In this document: piece after piece, positions 31,010 to 39,021 of the stretch
How the letters are laid out: every line of letters begins with the position of its first letter
How positions within the stretch are numbered: the first letter of the stretch is position 1
Assembly (NCBI GenBank): GCA_018657385.1
Contig: JABHXF010000044.1
Coordinates: 1 to 39,021 of the forward strand
Direction of reading: 5' to 3'
Length of the DNA: 39,021 bases
Origin: Candidatus Woesearchaeota archaeon
Lineage (GTDB): Archaea; Nanobdellota; Nanobdellia; Woesearchaeales; DSVV01
The notes under the pieces: generated by a model
The model's input: the letters and a program-made list of their open reading frames with translations, nothing else
Told to the model about the DNA's origin: nothing
Database searches by the model: none
Made by a program: the position numbers and the translations under genes

Positions 31010-31050
31010 CAGAACAAAAAGAGCCTGCCGGCTTGCTAAAAAAAAAAACA
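31010..31050 (-). terminator. T-run/hairpin terminator motif, copy 3
   Basis: On the minus strand, directly after the 280-residue protein gene: a T-run, GCAAGCCGGCAGGCTC, then TTTTTGTTCTGACTTTTC. The TTTTTGTTCTGACTTTT part is shared with the element after ppdK on the plus strand, so the motif follows transcription direction. Confidence 0.5.
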
Positions 31051-31059
31051 AAGAAAAAA

Positions 31060-31902
31060 TTAACTAATTATAAATTCAACCAGATCAAAGAAGAGTGTAT
31101 TAAAGTTATCACAATTACCATTACATCCAATCATCTCATTCCATTTACTAATTGTCCCACCATTATATCTTAATATTTCTTCATTTGTTTTAGTCAAAGA
31201 AACAGAAAATAACACAGTGTTTTTACCATCCCAATATTGGTAAGTCTCAACTAATGAATGAACAGTTTTATGGTCTATATGATCCAAATCTTCTGTAGCA
31301 ATTGCATCAATCATATCAACAAAAACAAAATCATCACACCCACCATAAGAACATGAAACTAGTCTTTGCCATGGTGTAATTAGATTAGATGTATCATCTA
31401 GATTTTCAATATATAATTTTAGATCTGTAACAAGTGCAGCTGTTTTAACAAGATCGTTATCCTTTGAAGCAGTTCTTAGCTCAATAACTTTACTAATTGC
31501 TGATAAATAATTAGTTATTGTTGTTTCCGTTAGAGTTGTTCTTGCGACTCCTAATTCAGATAAAGTATCAGTTGAATCTGTTCCACCTTCTACCTCTTCT
31601 GTTGTAGCTCTTAACTCAATATCTGAAGAATCACCATCTGCAGAGATTATAATTTGATCCAATAATGCTTCATTTTCTCCCATTGCTGCTAATTTTTCCC
31701 CATCAGAATCATCTAAATCTGAAACAGCCATTGTTGTTGGATCATTACCTACCATTGTTGAAATAAGATAAATAAATAACCCAAGGACGATTACGATACC
31801 AACTGCAGGAACAATATATTTATATTTGTCCTTCTTGCCATCTGCCTCTCCTTCTCCAAATCCTTTAAAAATATTTTCCTGATTTTGATCTTCATCTACC
31901 AT
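31060..31902 (-). CDS. Membrane-anchored hypothetical protein
   Basis: 280 residues, not recognised. A hydrophilic start is followed by a membrane helix at ~28-51 (YKYIVPAVGIVIVLGLFIYL). Then comes an acidic low-complexity stretch (DLDDSDGEKLAAMGENEALL) and a probably external helical domain of ~140 residues. That domain contains paired cysteines in SCSYGGCDDF and GCNGNCDNF, which could form two disulfides. It is followed by a repeated terminator motif and lies alone. Confidence 0.6.
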   Translation of the reverse strand: MVDEDQNQENIFKGFGEGEADGKKDKYKYIVPAVGIVIVLGLFIYLISTMVGNDPTTMAVSDLDDSDGEKLAAMGENEALLDQIIISADGDSSDIELRATTEEVEGGTDSTDTLSELGVARTTLTETTITNYLSAISKVIELRTASKDNDLVKTAALVTDLKLYIENLDDTSNLITPWQRLVSCSYGGCDDFVFVDMIDAIATEDLDHIDHKTVHSLVETYQYWDGKNTVLFSVSLTKTNEEILRYNGGTISKWNEMIGCNGNCDNFNTLFFDLVEFIIS

Positions 31903-32088
31903 TTTATAATAATCTATATTTTAGAAGTTTATAAATGTATTGGTCAAATAGAGATCATTATAATATTATTAGCCATATATTTTGAAAAATTAATACCTAA
32001 GAGATAACAAAAACAGCATAGCCAAGATAAAATAATTAGAATCAATAAAAAATAAAAAATAAGAAATAAAAAAAATTAAAGAAAAAAA

Positions 32089-32436
32089 TTATCTTTTCTT
32101 CTTTTTGGTTGTTTTCTTTTTAGTTGCTTTTTTTTTCTTAACTACTTTCTTCTTTTTCTTAACAACTTTCTTCTTTGCTTTCTTCTTTACTACTTTTTTC
32201 TTTTTCTTAACAACTTTTTTCTTTGCTTTCTTCTTTACTACTTTTTTCTTTTTAACAACCTTTTTTTTTGCTTTCTTCTTTACTACTTTTTTCTTCTTAA
32301 CAACTTTTTTCTTTGCTTTCTTCTTTACTACTTTTTTCTTCTTAACAACTTTTTTCTTTTTAACAACCTTTTTCTTTTTCTTTACAACTTTCTTCTTTTT
32401 TCTTACTACCTTTTTTTTAGCTTTTCTTTTAACCAA
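32089..32436 (-). CDS. Lys/Val repeat protein, histone H1-tail-like
   Basis: About 115 residues, almost only Lys, Val, Ala and a few Thr/Arg, made of tandem KKKVVKKKAKKKVVKKKK-type units. I set the start at the TTG at 32436, not the GTG at 32445: the sequence AGAGGTGAT lies just before it, an excellent ribosome-binding site that would otherwise be used up by the GTG itself. Such chains bind nucleic acid by charge, as in histone H1 tails and bacterial HctB-type proteins. The repeat may vary in length between strains. No globular domain is present. Confidence 0.65.
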   Translation of the reverse strand: MVKRKAKKKVVRKKKKVVKKKKKVVKKKKVVKKKKVVKKKAKKKVVKKKKVVKKKAKKKVVKKKKVVKKKAKKKVVKKKKKVVKKKAKKKVVKKKKKVVKKKKATKKKTTKKKKR

Positions 32437-32645
32437 TTTTATCACCTCTAATATGATGTTAGTGTTTTTATTGGTACTATTATTTATAAAGGTTTTGATT
32501 TTTTTTATTCAAAAGTAAACAAAAAAGAGAAAGCAACAAAAACAAAAAGTTTTTTTAAAATTAAATATTAAAAAATTAAAAATTAATTACTGACGAGAAA
32601 TAAGTTATGGAAACTTTTTTAAATCACAATAACATTCTTTTAATA

Positions 32646-33782
32646 ATGGCAATAGTTAATGAAAATAAAATTAAGATTAATGTTGGAAAAGTACAAAACA
32701 AAATATCTAAGAAGATGGAAATATTTTATAATCCAACCATGAAATTCAATAGAGATAGCAGCATTATTTTGTTAAATTCATTACAAAAAAAGAAGATGAT
32801 AATTGGGATGCCATTAAGTGGTTCTGGTATACGAGGACTAAGGTTTCTAAAAGAGTTAAAAAAAGGCATAATTAATGAGATTTATTTTAATGATTACAAA
32901 GAAGATTTTGAATTAATATTAAAGAAAAGTTTAAGATTAAACAAAATTAAAAAAGATAATAACAAAATTATAATTTCTAAAAAAGATGCAAATTTATTCA
33001 TATTAGAAAACAATGGATTTAGTTATATTGAAGTTGATCCATTTGGTTCACCAAATCCATTTTTAGATTCAGCTGTTAGAAGAATTTCAAGGGAAGGAGT
33101 GTTAGCAATTACTGCAACAGATACAAGTGCGTTAGCAGGAACTTATCCAAAAGCATGTGCAAGAAAATATTTTGCAAAACCATTAAGAAATTATTTAATG
33201 CATGAAATAGGATTAAGAATTTTAATTAGAAAAATACAATTAATTGGAGCGCAATATGAAAAAGCATTAGTCCCAATATTTAGTTATTCTAAAGATCATT
33301 ATTATAGAATATTTTTCAGATCTGAAAAAGGTAAGAAAAAAGTTGATGAAGTTTTGAAACAACATCAATATTTTCTAATAGATAAGAAATTAAAATTCGA
33401 AGCTAGCAAATTTAATTCTAAAGAAAAAGAATCTCTTAAAGAAAGAAAAGAATATGCTGGACCCTTATGGATAGGGAAATTGTTTGATGATAAATTAATT
33501 AGAAATATGAAAAAAGAAAAATATACTAAAGTTATTGGTATTGAAAATAAAGAAGATGTTAAGTTCTTTGAAATGCTATGTGAAGAAACAAAAGTTGATA
33601 TATTAGGTTTTTATGATATCCCTGAAATTATGAAGAGATATAAGATCAAAGATGGTATTAAACTAGATAAATTAACTGAAAAACTAAAGAAAAATAAGTT
33701 TAAAGTAGCTAGAACACACTTAAGCAAGCAAGGAATAAAGACTGATGCTAGTATTGAGGATGTTGTTAAGGTGATGAATTAA
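32646..33782 (+). CDS. trm1: tRNA (guanine26-N2)-dimethyltransferase
   Basis: 378 residues from the ATG at 32646; this places the FYNPTMKFNRDSS motif at the distance from the N-terminus usual for archaeal Trm1, while the ATG at 32607 would add 13 unrelated residues. The SAM site is LSGSGIRGLRFLKE, the catalytic/substrate motif is VDPFGSPNPFLDSA, then AITATDTSALAGTYPKAC. The C-terminal domain has AGPLWIGKLFD, and HLSKQGIKTDAS near the end. It makes m2,2G26 in tRNA. Monocistronic; its stop is four bases from the convergent small gene. Confidence 0.95.
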   Translation: MAIVNENKIKINVGKVQNKISKKMEIFYNPTMKFNRDSSIILLNSLQKKKMIIGMPLSGSGIRGLRFLKELKKGIINEIYFNDYKEDFELILKKSLRLNKIKKDNNKIIISKKDANLFILENNGFSYIEVDPFGSPNPFLDSAVRRISREGVLAITATDTSALAGTYPKACARKYFAKPLRNYLMHEIGLRILIRKIQLIGAQYEKALVPIFSYSKDHYYRIFFRSEKGKKKVDEVLKQHQYFLIDKKLKFEASKFNSKEKESLKERKEYAGPLWIGKLFDDKLIRNMKKEKYTKVIGIENKEDVKFFEMLCEETKVDILGFYDIPEIMKRYKIKDGIKLDKLTEKLKKNKFKVARTHLSKQGIKTDASIEDVVKVMN

Positions 33783-33785
33783 ATT

Positions 33786-33944
33786 TCAAGGAAGATTCCT
33801 ATTTCTTTCTTCTTTTCTGCCAACTAGATGTTTTGGTAGACCTTTGAACAAATTTCTTTCCTCTGTATGTGATGCTCCCCATTTTGCAGGGTTAAAGTTC
33901 ATTAATTTTCTTATGAAAAACTTCTGAATTTGTGTTTTTTCCAT
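33786..33944 (-). CDS. Small basic conserved-looking protein
   Basis: 52 residues from the ATG at 33944 (MEKTQIQKFFIRKLMNFNPA). The core KWGASHTEERNLFKGLPKHL is unusually 'protein-like' (Trp, Gly, Pro, His) for so short a frame, so I regard it as real. A TTG 13 codons upstream would lengthen it, but an AT-rich promoter-like stretch lies there. No function recognised. Confidence 0.5.
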   Translation of the reverse strand: MEKTQIQKFFIRKLMNFNPAKWGASHTEERNLFKGLPKHLVGRKEERNRNLP

Positions 33945-34090
33945 AGATATATAAAAAACAAGGAGATTAATAAATTTTGCCAAGATTTATTCGAAAGATT
34001 TCCGACGAGAAATTAATTATGACGTTTAATAATGATGCACTGCTGTCTCAAAATAAAACATTTAAATATAAGTAATTACCATTAATAACT

Positions 34091-34429
34091 ATGGCAGAAA
34101 CACAATTTATCAGCTACCTAGGAAACACACCAAAAATCAGAGTGTTGGACATGCTAATAACTGGGAGAGAATTAGATTACTCAATAACAGACATAGCAGA
34201 GCAAGCTGGAATTGGAAGAGCAACGTTCTATAGAATGTTAGATGGAATGTTAAAAGATAAAGTTATTTTTCCAACTAAAAAACATGGAAATATGCAATTA
34301 TATAAATTAAATCAAGATAATAAGATTATAAAAAGATTTGTTGAATTATACGATCAAATTTGTAAAACTGCTTCTGAAAAAGAGATTGCAATACAGAAAA
34401 AGAAGATAAAAGTGAAAATAAAAAAATAA
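34091..34429 (+). CDS. Winged helix-turn-helix DNA-binding protein
   Basis: 112 residues. A winged-helix domain at ~8-80: NTPKIRVLDMLITGRELDYS, helix-turn-helix ITDIAEQAGIGRATFYRMLD, wing VIFPTKKHGNMQLYKLN. A C-terminal helix and a basic tail (KKKIKVKIKK) follow. It resembles archaeal MarR/ArsR-type small regulators that act as dimers. A TATA-like ATTTAAATATAAG 25-30 bases upstream makes it leaderless. It converges on the aEF-1beta gene with two bases between stops. Confidence 0.8.
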   Translation: MAETQFISYLGNTPKIRVLDMLITGRELDYSITDIAEQAGIGRATFYRMLDGMLKDKVIFPTKKHGNMQLYKLNQDNKIIKRFVELYDQICKTASEKEIAIQKKKIKVKIKK

Positions 34430-34431
34430 TT

Positions 34432-34707
34432 CTATCCAACTGCCCTTCTAACATCTGTGCATTCTACTGAATTAACACCTTCAATCTTAGCAATTTCAGC
34501 TTCTAAGTCCTCAGTTGAGCCTTTGTCCTCATCCATTACAAAAATTAATATCAATGCGTTCAAACCAAAAGCAACAGGTTCAATTTTTTCCTTTCCAACT
34601 TCGCCGCCAAAAGCAGCAATTGCTTCTTTAACCTTATCCTTAATATCATCCAAGTTGACATCTGGAGAAGTAGGCATAAGTTTAAATGTAATTATTACAT
34701 CAGCCAT
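34432..34707 (-). CDS. ef1b: Translation elongation factor 1-beta (aEF-1beta)
   Basis: 91 residues, normal length for the archaeal nucleotide-exchange factor of EF-1alpha. The ferredoxin-like fold is recognisable: ADVIITFKLMPTSPDVNLDD, the helix IKDKVKEAIAAFG, KIEPVAFGLNALILIFVMDE and the end IEGVNSVECTDVRRAVG. An upstream AAGGAGGGAAAAA gives a strong ribosome-binding site. The zinc-ribbon gene just upstream is its conserved archaeal neighbour. Confidence 0.96.
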   Translation of the reverse strand: MADVIITFKLMPTSPDVNLDDIKDKVKEAIAAFGGEVGKEKIEPVAFGLNALILIFVMDEDKGSTEDLEAEIAKIEGVNSVECTDVRRAVG

Positions 34708-34755
34708 ATTTTTTCCCTCCTTTGAGCTTGTTTAGAGCTCTAATAAGCATAAAAA

Positions 34756-34932
34756 CTAATTTGGACCCTCAAAACCACATTCAGCGCACTTATAACGCAC
34801 AATATTTACTCTGCATGCCTTACACCTAACTAATTCGTATTTTGAACAACTAGGACACTTAAATCGTACAGATCCACCATCATTTGTTATGCTTTTATTG
34901 CAAGAGTTACATTTTACTTGTTTTTCTTCCAT
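34756..34932 (-). CDS. Zn-ribbon translation-associated protein (HVO_2753-like)
   Basis: 58 codons. Four paired-cysteine knuckles: CNSC (8-11), CPSC (26-29), CKAC (37-40), CAEC (49-52), forming two zinc ribbons, with a GFEGPN end. This matches the small archaeal Zn-ribbon RNA-binding proteins that sit immediately upstream of aEF-1beta. A GAGGTTACTCAAA ribosome-binding region precedes the ATG. It is co-oriented with ef1b, 48 bases away. Assignment rests on motif count plus context. Confidence 0.85.
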   Translation of the reverse strand: MEEKQVKCNSCNKSITNDGGSVRFKCPSCSKYELVRCKACRVNIVRYKCAECGFEGPN

Positions 34933-35136
34933 TTTGAGTAACCTCCTAAAATTTGTTGTTTTTAGAATAGATTGCCACCTTACTTAAAAAGGTTGTCATA
35001 TAATACTAAAGTTAATTATTCATTACCATTCTATAAGTACTACAAAGTTATATAAATAAATAAGCTAATAATGAGATTTATATAATAATATTCATATTTA
35101 TTCATATTTAATGGAGTGAAAAACGGGTGATATTTA

Positions 35137-37305
35137 ATGTCAAAACTAGATAAACTGCCAGAACCACCAGCACCGCCTGCAGGGCTAGAAGAAGGTAGAA
35201 AAAAAGGATTTTTCTCAAAAATATTCAAAAAAGAAGAAGATTTACTAGATGAACTCAATCTTGAACCTATTTTAGGAACAGAAGCAAAAAAAGAAGAGAA
35301 AAAAGAAATTGCAAAATTAGAAAGAGAACACAAAAAAATAGAAGAACATATCAAAAAGCAACAAAGAGACCTTGAAAAAAATAAACAAACAATACTAGAA
35401 AAAAATAAACATGTTAAAGCAGCAAAAGAAATTGAAAAAGTGAAAGAATTATTAAGACATAAAAAAGAAGTATTAGACAAAAGAGAAAAAGAACATCAAG
35501 AAAGAAAAAAGATATTAGAAAAAAAAGAAAAGGAAATTCTTAAAACAAAACCAAAAATAATTATTAAAAAAAATAATAATTTGAGTAAAGTCCATAATCA
35601 ATTAAAGAAACATGAAAAAGACCTAATTAAAAGAAATACTATTCTTCAAAAAAGAATAGAACATCACCTAAGATCAAATAAAGACCATATAATAAAAGAA
35701 AAAAATCTAGAACAATGGGAAAATAGACTTGCAAGAGAAAATAGTGAATTAAATAAAAACAGAAAAATGCTTCAACAAGAAGAGACATCCATTGTTAGAA
35801 AAATAGATGATTTAAATGCAAAATTAAGATTAGTTCATAAAAAAGAACATAACCATAAAAAAACATCCCTCAAGGTTAAAAATGCAGATAACAAATATAA
35901 AAGATTAGTTGAAGAAGAAAAAAAGCTTAGAATAATTAAAAAAGAATTGCAATTAAGAAAAGAAGCAATAGTAATGACTGAAAAGAAGATTTCTGAAGAT
36001 AAGGCATTAATTGAAAATGAAGATGTAGAAAGTAAAAGACTATTGGATAAAGAACAAACAGCAATAATTGCAAAAATTGAAAAACTTGAACAAATAAAAA
36101 AGAACATGAATAGTAAAGAAAAAGAAATTAATGCGAAATTATTAAAGATAACTGAAAAAAATAAAGAAATGAAAGATTTTGAAAAAAGAGCAGAATCAGT
36201 TAAAAAAGATGAAGAAAGATTTACCAAAATCAAAAGATCATTAGAACAAAAAGAAGTTGAATTAAAACAGAGAGAATATGGTGTAACCAAGGTTGAAAAA
36301 GATAATAATGAAAATAAAAGACAACTAGATAAAGAACAAACAGCAATAGTTGCAAAAATTGAAAAGCTTGAACAACTAAAAAAAGGATTAGATGAACTAA
36401 ACCTAAAAGTAGCTAATAAATCAAGATCATTAAGTGCAAAAGAAAAAGTAATAACAAGAAAAGAAAAAGAGTTAGATGGTTATGAAGAGAAAGCAAATGC
36501 AATTGAATCTAAAATTGAGATGAAAAGGATTGCATTAGAAGAAAAAGAAAAACAAATTAAATTAATGAATGATGATTTAAAAGCTACAAAAAGTATGTTA
36601 GATAAAGAAGAAAAAGCAGTAATAGGGAAAATAGAAGAGTTAGATAAGGAAAAAACAGAAATTAGTGAGAAAGAAGATGAAATTGTTAAATTGTTCAATA
36701 AAATTGAAAGAGACAAAGAAAAAATAGAAGCTAAAGAAAGATCTATTGATAGTAAATTATCTACATTTGCAAAGTACGAATCTGAACATACTAAGAAAGT
36801 AATAGATATTAAAAATAAGATGAATCTATTAAAAGAAAAAGAAAAACAAATTGAACAAAGCCTTAAAGAAATAAAAAAAGTAAAAGGCTTAATTAATAAG
36901 AAAAAAGAACTTGAATTAACTAATTCAAGATTGCAAAAAAGAACAGCCATAATGTTTAGAAAGATAGAAAAAGATTATTTGAAAAAACATGGTGTCCCTG
37001 TTAGTGAAAAAGTACCAATTAAAAAAATGAAAGTTAGAAAACTAGAAGAAGAAACAATTGGAAAAATTCAAAATGATTCAAATAAAAAAATGCAGTTACT
37101 TATAGAAACACCTTTTGAAATCAAAAAAGAGATTGATATAATCAAAGACTTAGTTAGACAAAGAATGTTTGAAGATGCAAATAATAGATTAGTTAAACTT
37201 AAAGAATACCAAGAGAATCTTGGAGATATTAAAAACAAGAAACTATTATATTATGATGTCTTAGAGTTAGAAAATAACATTAAAATTGCAAAATATAGAA
37301 ATTAA
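35137..37305 (+). CDS. 722-residue repetitive coiled-coil protein
   Basis: The N-terminus is a Pro-rich short tail (LPEPPAPPAGLEEG), a basic amphipathic patch (KKGFFSKIFKKEEDL) and an acidic linker. Residues ~45-650 are one near-continuous Lys/Glu coiled coil. A unit ending in LDKEQTAIVAKIEKLEQ-type sequence recurs four times (codons at 35770, 36043, 36325 and 36598), spaced 91, 94 and 91 residues. A less charged helical end (~650-722) follows. No ATPase head of SMC type and no membrane helix. Probably a cytoskeletal or scaffold-like protein; function unknown. GGGTGAT precedes the ATG. Confidence 0.75.
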   Translation: MSKLDKLPEPPAPPAGLEEGRKKGFFSKIFKKEEDLLDELNLEPILGTEAKKEEKKEIAKLEREHKKIEEHIKKQQRDLEKNKQTILEKNKHVKAAKEIEKVKELLRHKKEVLDKREKEHQERKKILEKKEKEILKTKPKIIIKKNNNLSKVHNQLKKHEKDLIKRNTILQKRIEHHLRSNKDHIIKEKNLEQWENRLARENSELNKNRKMLQQEETSIVRKIDDLNAKLRLVHKKEHNHKKTSLKVKNADNKYKRLVEEEKKLRIIKKELQLRKEAIVMTEKKISEDKALIENEDVESKRLLDKEQTAIIAKIEKLEQIKKNMNSKEKEINAKLLKITEKNKEMKDFEKRAESVKKDEERFTKIKRSLEQKEVELKQREYGVTKVEKDNNENKRQLDKEQTAIVAKIEKLEQLKKGLDELNLKVANKSRSLSAKEKVITRKEKELDGYEEKANAIESKIEMKRIALEEKEKQIKLMNDDLKATKSMLDKEEKAVIGKIEELDKEKTEISEKEDEIVKLFNKIERDKEKIEAKERSIDSKLSTFAKYESEHTKKVIDIKNKMNLLKEKEKQIEQSLKEIKKVKGLINKKKELELTNSRLQKRTAIMFRKIEKDYLKKHGVPVSEKVPIKKMKVRKLEEETIGKIQNDSNKKMQLLIETPFEIKKEIDIIKDLVRQRMFEDANNRLVKLKEYQENLGDIKNKKLLYYDVLELENNIKIAKYRN

Positions 37306-37333
37306 ATAATCAAAATTTTCCAATTTTAAATTA

Positions 37334-38407
37334 TTAAATTGAGATTATTTTTTCTATTTTATTTATCTTAAACTTCTTCTTAATAAAAAACTCAGTTGTA
37401 TAAATGTTGGTTAATGTATGGTTACTAATAACACTTGTTTTAAATTCCCCTCCCACTATACCAAGATAAGGAATAAGATTATCTGCTAAATTAACATCAA
37501 CTAAAACATTTTCATGGATTTCATTAATTAATTTCTCTGCAGCTTCTTTCCCTATAACTTCTGCTTTTTTCCCTCTCTCCCCTAACATATCACTACCAAT
37601 TCTTAAAGGAATTTGAGAAAATTCTTGATCAGTTTCATTAGTTAACATATTTTTTTTACCTAATATTGCCCAAAGTGTAATCCCAGAGCCTGTTGATAAT
37701 GCATCATTATATTCAGAGTTAATTTTAACATGTTGAAAATTTAAATATTGTTTAAGATATTGTTCAGCACCTGTTGCTTGTCTCTCTGCTACCTGTGCAT
37801 CCATTAAATCCTTTGAAGCAAAACTTTTCCCAGAGACAAATACCAATTCAACCTCATAATTTAAGTTAATTGTAGATGAGTTATCAAGCTTGTATGGGTT
37901 AATCTTAACTTCTACTTCTCCTTGACCTTTAGGATAAAAACCACGCTTTAATAAATTTAATTCTATTTTTGCAAATTTACTTAATTGGGGAATAATAACT
38001 TCTTTCAAATAATCAAAAGTAGGAGACCATTTAGTATCTGTACCACCAATTATGTTTAATGTTGTTCTTCTTTCCCTAAAAACTAATGGAGGTAGAAGAC
38101 ATTGTAACAATAATATGATTGAACCTGCTGTACCTATATCAATATCAAGCTTAGATTTAACAATCTTTGCAGGACAAAACATTAATCTTTCTGAACCAAG
38201 TTCATTACCAATAACTTTTGCCTTGTTATTTGTTAGTTTTATTAAAGAATTAACACAAGTAAGATGTTGTGCCTTTAATCCTGGCTTTGATCTACCTTGC
38301 CTTATATTCTCAATCACAAAAGGTTGTTGAGTTATCATAGAAAGAGCTAAAGCTGTTCTTACTATTTGTCCACCACCTTCATTATGAGAACCATCAAGTT
38401 TTATCAT
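37334..38407 (-). CDS. rtcA: RNA 3'-terminal phosphate cyclase
   Basis: 357 residues, normal length. It turns RNA 3'-phosphates into 2',3'-cyclic phosphates using ATP through a histidyl-AMP. Signatures: IKLDGSHNEGGGQIVRTALA at the start, IRQGRSKPGLKAQHL, DIGTAGSIILLLQCLLPPLV, GERGKKAEVIGKEAAEKL, and the nucleophilic histidine H330 in ISNHTLTNI. All expected motifs are intact. It converges on the coiled-coil gene and stands alone. Confidence 0.95.
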   Translation of the reverse strand: MIKLDGSHNEGGGQIVRTALALSMITQQPFVIENIRQGRSKPGLKAQHLTCVNSLIKLTNNKAKVIGNELGSERLMFCPAKIVKSKLDIDIGTAGSIILLLQCLLPPLVFRERRTTLNIIGGTDTKWSPTFDYLKEVIIPQLSKFAKIELNLLKRGFYPKGQGEVEVKINPYKLDNSSTINLNYEVELVFVSGKSFASKDLMDAQVAERQATGAEQYLKQYLNFQHVKINSEYNDALSTGSGITLWAILGKKNMLTNETDQEFSQIPLRIGSDMLGERGKKAEVIGKEAAEKLINEIHENVLVDVNLADNLIPYLGIVGGEFKTSVISNHTLTNIYTTEFFIKKKFKINKIEKIISI

Positions 38408-38474
38408 ATAAATAAGAAAAAAGAAATAATATAAAAAAGTTCGTATTATTCTTATTAATATTGTTTATATCCTA

Positions 38475-39021
38475 TTAATATTCTTCTTTGCCTTCCTGTT
38501 TTTTAATAAAATATAACAACACGCCTAAAACAGCAACAATTACTACAATACCTGCATAGCCCTTATTTCTTTTTGTTTTAAACAATGCGTTAATTGCTGA
38601 TCCAATTAAATTACCATCTGCTTCTGTCTCTAATAAATCACCTGATTCAACAATCATTGGCTCTTCCAATATTTGTACTTGTTCCTCTTCAACTTCTTCT
38701 ACTTCGTCTTCATCATCATCTGTTCCTGCTTGTTGTTCCCAAGAAGCTAGTAATGTATCCAAATTATCTTCCTCAACCTCATCATCAATAACTTCTTCAA
38801 CTACTTCTTCCACTACATCAATATCGCTTCCACCTGAACCACTACTTTGACCACTATCACCAGCACAACTAACTATTGTAATACTTGATGAATTTGTTGC
38901 ACTCCCATTTTCAATACCATCAAATACTGTTGTTTGTAATTTAACTACATTACCTATTGTGAAATTATCTGCCCTTAGATTTCTGCTTGCATTAATTCCT
39001 GGTGTTTGACTAGTAATTATT
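38475..39021 (-). CDS. C-terminal part of a surface protein with membrane anchor (partial)
   Basis: The open frame continues without a start or stop to the window edge, so the 112-residue piece beginning at the GTG at 38813 is not the whole gene. The upstream part reads as an extracellular beta domain (NVVKLQTTVFDGIENGS, SSITIVSCAGDSG). It is followed by a Ser/Gly linker, a long Glu/Asp-rich low-complexity stretch, and one membrane helix near the C-terminus (GYAGIVVIVAVLGVLLYFI) with a basic stop-transfer. This is the layout of an archaeal C-terminally anchored surface protein. The N-terminal portion lies beyond the window. Confidence 0.7.
   Translation of the reverse strand, partial: IITSQTPGINASRNLRADNFTIGNVVKLQTTVFDGIENGSATNSSSITIVSCAGDSGQSSGSGGSDIDVVEEVVEEVIDDEVEEDNLDTLLASWEQQAGTDDDEDEVEEVEEEQVQILEEPMIVESGDLLETEADGNLIGSAINALFKTKRNKGYAGIVVIVAVLGVLLYFIKKQEGKEEY

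Noticed and set aside
32105-32518. Plus-strand open frame rich in Phe/Leu/Thr opposite the Lys/Val repeat protein
   Set aside because: It is the antisense shadow of the lysine codons (AAA/AAG read as TTT/CTT) and has no ribosome-binding site or promoter of its own.
35040-36950. Minus-strand Ser/Phe-rich open frames opposite the coiled-coil gene
   Set aside because: Composition is the complement of Lys/Glu codons; there is no independent evidence of expression.

Overview
The window looks like a piece of an archaeal chromosome, most likely from a small-genome DPANN-type lineage (the Woesearchaeota/Pacearchaeota group is my guess, from gene style rather than a marker gene). It is strongly AT-rich. 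It encodes archaeal/eukaryotic-type information proteins: Cbf5-type pseudouridine synthase, Trm1, aEF-1beta beside a Zn-ribbon protein, RtcA, a Dph2-like protein, deoxyhypusine synthase and an NcsA/TtuA-type tRNA thiolase. TATA-like boxes lie 20-30 bases before several ATGs, giving leaderless genes. The tRNA-Leu(UAA) has an intron at 37/38 inside a bulge-helix-bulge fold.

Layout. 1-5.7 kb: a MITE-like hairpin, a methyltransferase, a three-gene operon (115-aa protein, Cys/Gly/Ser-rich peptide, HEIGH metallopeptidase), a VapBC pair with an 18-bp palindrome over its start codon, a PEP-utiliser swivel protein and a HAD-like protein. 5.7-10 kb: a divergent promoter region with a near-perfect 24-bp palindrome, a structured transcript, a TrmB-like regulator, then pyruvate phosphate dikinase. 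10-15.5 kb: a cation/proton antiporter, a frameshifted pilin-like gene, and an accessory cluster (HEPN-MNT pair flanked by a partial gene duplication, Fic protein flanked by a four-times repeated 12-mer, DUF1016 nuclease). 15.5-21 kb: an unusual regulator with two Fis-type helix-turn-helix units, then ornithine decarboxylase-like enzyme, spermidine synthase and deoxyhypusine synthase, which together form a putrescine-spermidine-hypusine route, and Cbf5. 21-26 kb: an Lrp-like operon, tRNA-Leu, and a two-gene operon joining a membrane-anchored lytic transglycosylase to a RelA/SpoT-synthetase-like protein; then a short Dph2 and TspO. 26-39 kb: a transglutaminase-like protein, GlyA, YggS, NcsA/TtuA, a Lys/Val repeat protein, Trm1, aEF-1beta, a 722-aa coiled-coil protein, RtcA and the C-terminal end of a surface protein.

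Gene ends carry conspicuous DNA structures. Six copies of a three-way-junction repeat sit mostly between convergent genes, and two of them show a compensatory GCC/GGC swap. There are also a recurring T-run/hairpin terminator-like motif and two families of imperfect palindromic intergenic repeats.

The strongest candidates for something undescribed are the transglycosylase/RelA-SpoT operon in an apparent archaeon, the three-way-junction repeat family, and the Cys-rich peptide/metallopeptidase operon. All functions here are read from sequence by eye; no search or structure prediction was run.
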